Source of the DNA: Bacillota bacterium | Lineage (GTDB): Bacteria; Bacillota; Clostridia; Peptostreptococcales; Anaerovoracaceae | Direction: 5' to 3' | Assembly (NCBI GenBank): GCA_017534025.1 | Contig: JAFWDF010000104.1 | Coordinates: forward strand, 1 to 10,292 | DNA length: 10,292 bases | Part shown: positions 5,781 through 10,292 of the stretch, piece by piece | Numbering within the stretch: position 1 is the first letter of the stretch | Layout: each line of letters opens with the position of its first letter | The notes under the pieces: generated by a model | Told to the model about the DNA's origin: nothing | The model's database searches: none | Seen by the model: the letters and a program-made list of their open reading frames with translations, nothing else | Translations under genes and position numbers: made by a program

Positions 5781-6428
5781 TCACCGGTCCTCCCGGATCA
5801 TCAGCGCCGCCACACCTGCCAGCAGCACCGGCGAAATCCAGATCGTCCGGATGTACCACACACCTGACAGCACGCCGCCGACCCCGGCACCGACCGCAAA
5901 CACAAAAATAATGCCGAAAAAATGCAGCGCCTTGTTCAGCGACTGCCGGTCCTTCGTCCGCAGATAATGCGACAGACTCACCGTGCCGCTCCGCATATTC
6001 CCGATGCACATCGTGCTGGCGTAGCCGTAGCCGTGCACCTTCCGGAAGGTCTGCACCTGCATGGCGCAGGCAAAAGAAACCAGCATGTTCGCAATCATAT
6101 TATAATTGCCCGGCACCAATCCAACAATGCCGAGCATGATGATTTCTATGAAAAGGACGATCTGGCGCCAGTGCACCTTCCGGCTGTTTTTAAACCTGGT
6201 TTCGATCCGTTCCGCTATAAATATTCCGGCCGCAAAGGCGACCAGCGGGAGCATGTAGTACATGCCCTGCATCCAGTTCCTCTGCATGAAATTCTGGCTC
6301 ATTAATACCACATTGCCCGTCTGGGCGTTGGCAAATACATTATCTCTCACATTAAAAGTATACGCATCCTGCAGTCCCCCCGAAAAGGACAGGATGGCGC
6401 TTAAACGAAAACTTTCTGATGTCTGCAA
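5781..6428 (-). CDS. DUF1275 (YoaK-like) membrane protein
   Basis: A 215-residue membrane protein with about six hydrophobic segments. Family hallmarks are GGLQDAYTF (17-25), ANAQTGNVVLM (33-43) and the central CAMQVQTFRKVHGYGYASTMCIGNM segment followed by RSG. These match the DUF1275/YoaK family, whose biochemical role is unknown and which is sometimes suggested to be a transporter. The start is a TTG (6428-6426) read as Met. It is supported by AAGGAGAG about eight to ten bases upstream and by the absence of an ATG before the first conserved motif. The gene is followed after 135 bp by the HD-GNAT gene and may be co-transcribed with it. A divergent plus-strand promoter (6472-6499) lies just upstream. 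Confidence 0.85.
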   Translation of the reverse strand: MQTSESFRLSAILSFSGGLQDAYTFNVRDNVFANAQTGNVVLMSQNFMQRNWMQGMYYMLPLVAFAAGIFIAERIETRFKNSRKVHWRQIVLFIEIIMLGIVGLVPGNYNMIANMLVSFACAMQVQTFRKVHGYGYASTMCIGNMRSGTVSLSHYLRTKDRQSLNKALHFFGIIFVFAVGAGVGGVLSGVWYIRTIWISPVLLAGVAALMIREDR

Positions 6429-6471
6429 TTTTAATGCTCTCCTTCACAGATTCGCAACTTAACAGCTATTA

Positions 6472-6499
6472 TTGACAAAGAATCTCAAATTGTTACAAT
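6472..6499 (+). promoter_or_regulatory. Sigma-A-type promoter of the candidate small RNA
   Basis: A perfect -35 box TTGACA (6472-6477) is followed after 16 bases by TACAAT (6494-6499), one base off the consensus. With a 17-base spacer the alternative -10 is ACAATA. A perfect palindrome ATTGT-T-ACAAT (6489-6499) overlaps the -10 box and could be an operator. The expected RNA start is near 6506. Confidence 0.7.
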
Positions 6500-6505
6500 A
6501 TAAGC

Positions 6506-6608
6506 AAGAGAGTGTCCATTCCGAATGGAAACTCCCGGTATAAGGATTTGGCTCCTCTTTTAGGAGCCCGCCTCTCCCGTTAGCCGACAGGGAGAGGCAC
6601 TTTTATTA
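6506..6608 (+). ncRNA. Candidate stand-alone structured small RNA
   Basis: A ~100-nt unit on the plus strand, opposite in direction to every protein gene. It has a strong promoter just before it and three hairpins. Hairpin 1 is GAGTGTCCATT (6510-6520) with AATGGAAACTC (6524-6534), 10 of 11 paired. Hairpin 2 is GGCTCCT (6550-6556) with AGGAGCC (6562-6568). Hairpin 3 is the terminator at 6570-6608. The only short frame I see (METPGIRIWLLF, from 6525) lacks a ribosome site. No plus-strand gene follows, so it is not an obvious leader or riboswitch. I do not recognise it as a known family. It could act in trans or affect the divergent DUF1275 promoter. Confidence 0.55.
6570..6608 (+). terminator. 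Intrinsic terminator of the small RNA
   Basis: GCCTCTCCC (6570-6578) pairs perfectly with GGGAGAGGC (6590-6598) around an 11-nt loop and is followed by ACTTTTATTA. On the minus strand the hairpin is followed by GGGCTCC, with no T-tract, so it acts only in the plus direction. Confidence 0.8.
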
Positions 6609-6805
6609 CAATCGTTCTTGATTGGAATGTAAGAACGCAAACGCCGCGAACACCAGGTCCGCAGTCTGCAGTATAATCGATATGATCTCATATACGCCCA
6701 TCTAACGATGATTTCCACTTTCTTCGCGATAATGAAAAGGCTCCCTCACTGTTTTTGAGTGGTTCATAATTTCAGTCATTGCCGTTATTTTCTCCGAAGC
6801 ATTTC
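6609..6805. other. Short intergenic stretch with no identified feature
   Basis: This lies between the small-RNA terminator and the minus-strand GNAT stop. Weak hairpins are present (GTTCTT/AAGAAC near 6613-6636, CACT/AGTG near 6748-6762), but none has a U-tract in the right place. I see no gene and no convincing terminator for the GNAT gene. Confidence 0.5.
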
Positions 6806-7273
6806 TCACAATTCACACACCATGATATATTCTTCGGCATTCTCATCGATGGTTTTGAAACCGACGGCCTCATACAGGAGAACCGCGTCGTTCGCTTTCT
6901 GCACGGCAAGCGAGGTCTTTTCCCAGCCCTGGCTCTTCAGCAGTGCCAGCATCTTCTGCATCATGGCGGTGCCGGTGCCTTTCCCGCGATATTCCTCGTA
7001 CAGTGAGATCGCGAAGGAAGGCGTGTTCTCATCCACATGCCCGTAATCCTGCATGATCCTGGTCCAGACGGCGCCAATTACCCGGCCGTCCGCCTCGGCC
7101 ACGAGGCAGTTGTCCGCGCGCCCGCTTCCGAAATCCTCGTAATACAAAGCGAGCTCCGGCAGCTCCACGATGGATCTGTCCGGAGGCTCCACCCCTTCCG
7201 GAATAAAGATCGCCTCATACAGGAAGTCTTTTAATAATTCGGTTTCTTCTTTTCTAAGTGGTCGTATGGTCAA
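6806..7273 (-). CDS. GNAT family N-acetyltransferase
   Basis: A 155-residue single-domain GNAT. It opens with the usual first strand TIRPLRKEETELL. The acetyl-CoA loop is EEYRGKGTGTAMM (93-105), and the late motif ANDAVLLYEAVGFKTIDENAEEYIM spans 127-151. The acceptor substrate cannot be told. It is unlike the other two GNAT domains in the window outside the shared motifs. The start is a TTG (7273-7271) supported by GAGGGG eight bases upstream. A 7-bp hairpin, CGCCGGT/ACCGGCG (7295-7312), lies just upstream of the ribosome site in the 52-bp gap after the flavodoxin gene. The two genes are probably co-transcribed from the promoter at 7829-7801. Confidence 0.85.
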   Translation of the reverse strand: MTIRPLRKEETELLKDFLYEAIFIPEGVEPPDRSIVELPELALYYEDFGSGRADNCLVAEADGRVIGAVWTRIMQDYGHVDENTPSFAISLYEEYRGKGTGTAMMQKMLALLKSQGWEKTSLAVQKANDAVLLYEAVGFKTIDENAEEYIMVCEL

Positions 7274-7294
7274 ATGCTTTTCCCCTCGTAAGCG

Positions 7295-7312
7295 CGCCGG
7301 TTTTTACCGGCG
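7295..7312. repeat. Small hairpin in the flavodoxin-GNAT gap
   Basis: CGCCGGT (7295-7301), TTTT, ACCGGCG (7306-7312) form a perfect 7-bp stem with a tetraloop. There is no T-tract on either side, so it is not a terminator. In a shared transcript it would stabilise the RNA or tune translation of the GNAT gene next to it. Confidence 0.5.
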
Positions 7313-7325
7313 AATCATTACCATG

Positions 7326-7766
7326 CTAAATCTCATCCGCGCTTTGTACCAATTTGGCATCCACCGATGCCGCCCCTTTTACATATGGTTTCAGCTTCTC
7401 CGCAGTCCTGCCGATCCCGCTTCCGCCGGACGTGGCAAAGGCATGTACCGTGATTCCGGTCCAGTCATAGGCTTTGCAGAAGGTGTTCACAACATTTGGC
7501 GCAGCGCCATACCAGATCGGAAAACCGATGTAAACTGTGTCGTAATCCGAAAAATTTTCAATCCGTCCCTCTGACGGAACTTCCTTCTTTCCGAACTTCT
7601 CCCGGTTGCACCTGGCCAGGGGATTAATATAGTTCAGATCCGCTCTGGTATATGGCTCCACCGGTTTGATCTCAAAGATGTCCAGGCCCTGCTTCGCTGC
7701 CAGATCTCCGGCTACTTTCGCCGTCCGCCCCATTTCTGCACTGAAAAATACTACTAATCCGCTCAT
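7326..7766 (-). CDS. Flavodoxin-like protein (flavodoxin_4 type)
   Basis: A 146-residue flavodoxin-fold protein expected to bind FMN and carry electrons or act as a small quinone/flavin reductase. The first strand and phosphate loop are LVVFFSAEMGRTAKVA (4-19). The flavin-stacking region is YIGFPIWYGAAPNVVNTF (79-96), and the third loop is FATSGGSGIGRTAEKL (110-125), typical of flavodoxin_4. The phosphate loop (SAEMGRT) is one residue longer than the common S-x-S-G-x-T. The start at 7766 is chosen because GGAGGA lies six bases upstream and the protein then begins on the first beta strand. The longer ORF start at 7877 would overlap the antitoxin gene. A promoter lies at 7829-7801. Confidence 0.85.
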   Translation of the reverse strand: MSGLVVFFSAEMGRTAKVAGDLAAKQGLDIFEIKPVEPYTRADLNYINPLARCNREKFGKKEVPSEGRIENFSDYDTVYIGFPIWYGAAPNVVNTFCKAYDWTGITVHAFATSGGSGIGRTAEKLKPYVKGAASVDAKLVQSADEI

Positions 7767-7800
7767 AGATGGTCCTCCCCGATTATGATATCCCTTCGAT

Positions 7801-7829
7801 AGTATAATATCCGGATACAGCTGCTGCAA
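7801..7829 (-). promoter_or_regulatory. Promoter of the flavodoxin-GNAT pair
   Basis: On the minus strand TTGCAG (7829-7824), a 17-base spacer and TATACT (7806-7801). The -10 box is one base off consensus; the -35 box is weak beyond TTG. It sits between the antitoxin stop and the flavodoxin ribosome site, about 35 bp upstream of the ATG. Confidence 0.5.
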
Positions 7830-7830
7830 A

Positions 7831-8841
7831 TCATAACGCCTTATCAAGCATGTCATGAATATATGTCCGCAGACCATCCTCTGTATCTATTCCATATTTC
7901 TGGTGTATGAGCTTATAATACTTCATGATCCGCTCTTTCGGCAGAAGTTCATTGGATGGAATGCTGTCGCCATATCCTTTTCTGGCTTCCCTCCACGGGT
8001 CCTCATTATGCGTGATCTTCTCCAATACCTTTCCGCCATATATGCCGAACGTATTCACCACAAGGTCAATCACCCGTCTCTCATCATCTGTCAGGGCATC
8101 TTCCGTTCCTTCCAATAGAACAAACCGCGCGTCATCAATCGGATTATATTTGAAATCTCTGAAGAGATCATACACCTCCCGATAGACCGGTCCGTGAACC
8201 CACGCCCTGCAATCCTCTTCAAAGATCGGCCTTCCGTGCAATGCAAAATATTCGCCCTGGATAAAGTAAAGCAGCTTCTGCAGCATGAGAGGTGTCACCT
8301 CTTCAAGCTTTTCAAAAATATACGCAATCACCCTGAGCATCTTATCTGAGACACAAAACAAATTCTCAATACTTTCAGCTGCGGCAAAGGCTTTACGATA
8401 TGCCGCAGCCGTCAGTTTCTCACGGTTCTCAATGAGCTTCCTCTTCATATAAGCCGGGGATGAAAGCGCTGCTTTCATAATATCCGAATACTCTTTGGAA
8501 GGTACCTGTCCTTCCAGATATCTCGGAATCGTCACTTCTCCGAACCCAAGCGCTAAAGACAGAGGAGCCTTCCCGATTTTATAGATCTTCATAAGTCTTT
8601 CGATATCATCAATCGATACAAGACCCTCTGCCGCCCTGTACTGCTCGTCGATTTCCTGAACATTCTTATCAATAAGACCCGGAATACCCATTTCCTCTCC
8701 GCATTCTGCGCAAACAGCCACGGTAATTGCAAAGGTATATTCCTTATCCTTTATATTCTTTACGATATCCTTCTTCTGCAAAAGGTACTCCGTCTCTTTC
8801 CTGCACTCTATGCAGAAATCTCTTCTTCCCTTTTCTGCCAT
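7831..8841 (-). CDS. MqsA-like zinc-ribbon/HTH antitoxin with DUF4065 (Panacea) domain
   Basis: A 336-residue three-part protein. Residues 8-50 hold a zinc ribbon with C10-x2-C13 and C44-x2-C47. Residues 76-125 form an Xre/MqsA-type helix-turn-helix (SIDDIERLMKIYKIGKAPLSLALG…). Residues 165-300 are a DUF4065/Panacea domain, with LQKLLYFIQGEYFALHGRPI and AWVHGPVYREVY as its signatures. Panacea is a known promiscuous antitoxin domain, and MqsA-type proteins bind DNA and repress their own operon. The gene follows the MqsR-like toxin after a 5-bp gap. Its ribosome site, GGAGG, is formed by the toxin's last codons, so its translation is coupled. Neutralising the toxin and autoregulation are inferred from family and context. 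Confidence 0.85.
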   Translation of the reverse strand: MAEKGRRDFCIECRKETEYLLQKKDIVKNIKDKEYTFAITVAVCAECGEEMGIPGLIDKNVQEIDEQYRAAEGLVSIDDIERLMKIYKIGKAPLSLALGFGEVTIPRYLEGQVPSKEYSDIMKAALSSPAYMKRKLIENREKLTAAAYRKAFAAAESIENLFCVSDKMLRVIAYIFEKLEEVTPLMLQKLLYFIQGEYFALHGRPIFEEDCRAWVHGPVYREVYDLFRDFKYNPIDDARFVLLEGTEDALTDDERRVIDLVVNTFGIYGGKVLEKITHNEDPWREARKGYGDSIPSNELLPKERIMKYYKLIHQKYGIDTEDGLRTYIHDMLDKAL

Positions 8842-8846
8842 AATGG

Positions 8847-9254
8847 TTACCTCCGATTGTCTCCTGATGATTTGAAATAGTATGTAAGCGGATACTTCTG
8901 TTCATGAAATGAGATTACGATCACGAAGCAGTTCTCCAACTTGTTGAATTTAATATACAGGGATACTGTTTTTTCTTCTGTCCCCCTTCTCTCCAAAAGG
9001 GTCACATCTTTGCCAAATACATACAGTTTTTCATGTTCAAAACCTTTATGCTCATTATGCAGGATCTCTGAAAAATCCATCACCGTAAGGTTTAAAATGA
9101 TTTCCTTAGCTTTTTCTTCGTCAATAACATAATCCAGAAAAAGATTGATATTATCCTGCCGTCTGGTATTCCGGTCAAGCCGGTAATTGTCCTTTTCGAC
9201 AGCTTCCTTCACCTCGAAAAGATACTGCTCTATGTCTTTCTTATCTATGTTCAA
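8847..9254 (-). CDS. MqsR-like toxin (putative mRNA interferase)
   Basis: A 135-residue protein encoded directly before the antitoxin, the toxin-first order typical of mqsRA. Residues 7-22 form an amphipathic helix. NLTVMDF (55-61) matches the GLSESDF region of E. coli MqsR, YIKF (100-103) matches its YLK, and ISFHEQ (114-119) matches VSFKEK. By this hand alignment Tyr81 is kept (Y100), but Lys56 and Lys96 become E63 and H117, so activity or specificity may differ. The start is taken as TTG at 9254 because GGAGG lies eight bases upstream (9267-9263). The upstream ATGs at 9305 and 9377 have no good ribosome site, and the 9305 one sits at the predicted RNA start. The region is AT-rich relative to its neighbours. 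Confidence 0.65.
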   Translation of the reverse strand: MNIDKKDIEQYLFEVKEAVEKDNYRLDRNTRRQDNINLFLDYVIDEEKAKEIILNLTVMDFSEILHNEHKGFEHEKLYVFGKDVTLLERRGTEEKTVSLYIKFNKLENCFVIVISFHEQKYPLTYYFKSSGDNRR

Positions 9255-9262
9255 TACTCTAT

Positions 9263-9267
9263 CCTCC
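9263..9267 (-). promoter_or_regulatory. Ribosome binding site deciding the toxin start
   Basis: GGAGG on the minus strand, eight bases before a TTG (9254-9252). No comparable site precedes the ATG at 9305 (upstream sequence GGTGCTATCCTA). It favours a 135-residue toxin with a leader of about 48 nt. Confidence 0.65.
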
Positions 9268-9296
9268 GCAGATAGTATGATGGTTTTTTTGTTATT

Positions 9297-9313
9297 TCCT
9301 ATCATTAGGATAG
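9297..9313. promoter_or_regulatory. Candidate operator 2 of the toxin-antitoxin operon
   Basis: On the minus strand TAATGATAGGA (9307-9297) repeats exactly the 11-mer of operator 1. Here it also lies within overlapping dyads: TCCTA-N4-TAGGA (9297-9310) and CTATC-N5-GATAG (9299-9313). It overlaps the -10 box and start point of the predicted promoter, the expected place for repression. The CCTA-N4-TAGG core loosely resembles MqsA palindromes of the form AACCT-N-AGGTT. Confidence 0.55.
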
Positions 9314-9335
9314 CACCATGATTTCTTTTTTGCAA
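9307..9335 (-). promoter_or_regulatory. Candidate promoter of the toxin-antitoxin operon
   Basis: On the minus strand TTGCAA (9335-9330), a 17-base spacer and TATCCT (9312-9307), each 4 of 6 bases matching consensus. The predicted start, near 9301, gives a leader of about 48 nt containing the GGAGG site. The promoter is modest, but its position between two copies of an 11-bp repeat supports it. Confidence 0.4.
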
Positions 9336-9337
9336 TA

Positions 9338-9348
9338 TCCTATCATTA
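9338..9348. promoter_or_regulatory. Candidate operator 1 of the toxin-antitoxin operon
   Basis: TAATGATAGGA on the minus strand (9348-9338), identical to the 11-mer at 9307-9297. The copies are 41 bp apart, close to four helical turns, one just upstream of the -35 box and one over the -10 box. Its first base is shared with the T-tract of the upstream terminator. Confidence 0.5.
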
Positions 9349-9373
9349 AAAACGGCAGGAAATTCTCCCGCCG
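9348..9373 (-). terminator. Intrinsic terminator after the Old Yellow Enzyme gene
   Basis: On the minus strand CGGCGGGA (9373-9366), loop GAATT, TCCTGCCG (9360-9353), then five T (9352-9348). The stem is 8 bp with one G-U pair. It lies about 110 bp after the oxidoreductase stop and directly before the toxin-antitoxin promoter, insulating the two units. Confidence 0.7.
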
Positions 9374-9411
9374 CCATGTAACATCATATTCCAAAACTTC
9401 CTGGTTTATTT

Positions 9412-9431
9412 ACCGCATACACTCATGCGGT
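9412..9431. repeat. Small hairpin downstream of the oxidoreductase
   Basis: ACCGCAT (9412-9418) and ATGCGGT (9425-9431) form a perfect 7-bp stem with a 6-nt loop. There is no T-tract, so it is not a terminator by itself; it may protect the 3' end of the oxidoreductase transcript. Confidence 0.4.
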
Positions 9432-9481
9432 CATCCGGTTTATTATTCGAGCGAAGATATCCGTTATCAAAGTCCTCCCTC

Positions 9482-10292
9482 TCATACTTCCAGCGCCTTA
9501 ACCGCCCAATCCGCATCCTTAAGAATTGCCCTGCCAACGCCTACCAGGTCACAGGCTTCATCTGCCAGCAGCTTCTCTGCATCCTGTGCTGTCTGTACAC
9601 CGCCGGTCAGTATGATTGGAAGTCCGGCAACTGATTTTGCTGCCAATCCCAGGTCTTTGAGGTATCCCGGCTCCGTGTGCCCCGGTCTCAAAAATCCCAT
9701 CATACCCGCAGTCACATCAATCAGATCCACACCTGTCTGCTCCAGATATTTTACCGCTTCAGGAATATCCTCTATCGCGCTTCCGCCTTCCAGGAAATCA
9801 CAGGCACCGAAACGGATTGCCACGGTAAAATCATCTCCTACGGCCTTCCTTACTGCATGCACTACTTCTTTATGAAGCCTGGTTCGATTCTCCATGGTCT
9901 TTACGGAATATTCATCCTCCCTCTTATTCATAAGCGGAGAATAGAACTGATTCAACAGATATCCGTGCGCCGCATGAACCTCCACACCGTCGAATCCTGC
10001 CTTCTTTGCACGTACCGACGCATCAGCAAACGCCTGAATGATTTCTTTAATCTGATCATGCGTCAGCTCTTCCGGAACAGTTCCTTCCTGAAATGCTACT
10101 GCACTCGGACCCAAAGTTGTCATGCCAGTATCACTTGCCTTTGCCCCTGCATGGTTGAGCTGCGCGATGATCTTCGCGCCCTCTCCATGCACCGCATCCG
10201 TAAGCGTCTTAAATGCAGGGATCACGGAATCATCAGACATGGACAGCTGTCCTTTATGTGCCATTCCCTGCGGCATGATATATTCATGTTCC
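9482..10292 (-). CDS. Old Yellow Enzyme-type NADH:flavin oxidoreductase (5' end outside window)
   Basis: The C-terminal ~269 residues of an FMN-dependent TIM-barrel oxidoreductase; the frame stays open to the window edge, so the N-terminus (probably some 50 residues or more) is missing. The ATG at 10276 is internal: MPQGMAHKGQL follows the first barrel strands in this family. Signatures counted from that Met are IIAQLNHAGAK, the catalytic segment VEVHAAHGYLLNQFYSPLMNKREDEY, the usual NRTR turn, and the phosphate-binding TGGV and GVGRAIL near the end. It ends after GRAILKDADWAVKALEV with no iron-sulfur or NAD-binding domain, so it is the short single-domain type. Likely substrates are alpha,beta-unsaturated carbonyls or similar, not determinable here. 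A terminator follows at 9373-9348. Confidence 0.9.
   Translation of the reverse strand, partial: EHEYIMPQGMAHKGQLSMSDDSVIPAFKTLTDAVHGEGAKIIAQLNHAGAKASDTGMTTLGPSAVAFQEGTVPEELTHDQIKEIIQAFADASVRAKKAGFDGVEVHAAHGYLLNQFYSPLMNKREDEYSVKTMENRTRLHKEVVHAVRKAVGDDFTVAIRFGACDFLEGGSAIEDIPEAVKYLEQTGVDLIDVTAGMMGFLRPGHTEPGYLKDLGLAAKSVAGLPIILTGGVQTAQDAEKLLADEACDLVGVGRAILKDADWAVKALEV

Noticed and set aside
6631..6648. A possible fourth copy of the AGAACCGCAAACCGCCGC box
   Set aside because: It needs two single-base gaps to align, and no ATGCAT-type hairpin follows at the expected 66 bp, so the likeness may be chance.
1..10292. CRISPR arrays, tRNA, rRNA, integrase or transposase genes
   Set aside because: I looked on both strands and found no regularly spaced repeats with unique spacers, no clover-leaf or conserved rRNA strings, and no recombinase motifs.

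Overview
The window is about 10.3 kb of bacterial chromosome in which every convincing protein gene lies on the minus strand. The protein families (DUF1275/YoaK, HdeD-like, DUF6765, flavodoxin_4-type, Old Yellow Enzyme-like, many GNATs), the strong GGAGG-type ribosome binding sites and the use of TTG starts point to a Gram-positive anaerobe of the Clostridia, most likely Lachnospiraceae. That placement is inference, since no rRNA or tRNA is present. Most of the window is GC-rich (57-72% in two coding lines I counted by hand). The toxin-antitoxin region at 7.8-9.4 kb is clearly AT-richer (37-40% in two lines counted).

Layout, read down the minus strand from the right edge. (1) 10292-9482: an Old Yellow Enzyme-type flavin oxidoreductase, cut by the window edge, closed by an intrinsic terminator at 9373-9348. 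(2) 9335-7831: a compact toxin-antitoxin operon. It has a candidate promoter flanked by two 11-bp direct repeats, an MqsR-like toxin that probably starts at a TTG, and an MqsA-like zinc-ribbon/HTH protein fused to a DUF4065 (Panacea) domain. (3) 7829-6806: a promoter, a small flavodoxin and a GNAT acetyltransferase. (4) 6472-6608, plus strand: a stand-alone candidate small RNA with its own promoter, two hairpins and a terminator, and no convincing ORF. (5) 6428-4338: a DUF1275 membrane protein, then an HD phosphohydrolase-GNAT fusion with repeat-expanded linkers. (6) 4337-3704: a 634-bp gene-free stretch full of structure: two copies of a palindromic element, a bidirectional terminator, a GC-rich dyad and a 3 x 20-bp tandem repeat. 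(7) 3703-304: a tight five-gene unit encoding a rhodanese lipoprotein, a GNAT, a four-helix membrane protein, a DUF6765 protein and an HdeD-like membrane protein. (8) 303-1: non-coding, with a third copy of the palindromic element.

The most notable undescribed items are these. First, a dispersed structured repeat in three copies: ACTATGCATTTT / AAAATGCATAGT arms always separated by exactly 16 nt. Two copies share a ~127-bp layout with paired changes in the outer stem, and one copy has loop-to-flank complementarity that could form a pseudoknot. Second, the hybrid MqsR / MqsA-Panacea module with a readable operator-promoter layout. Third, the orphan small RNA. Fourth, the HD-GNAT fusion, with a low-complexity insertion inside the GNAT fold.

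Functionally, the five-gene unit looks like an envelope-associated set (a surface lipoprotein, two membrane proteins and a putative metal-dependent hydrolase), but no pathway can be assigned from the sequence.
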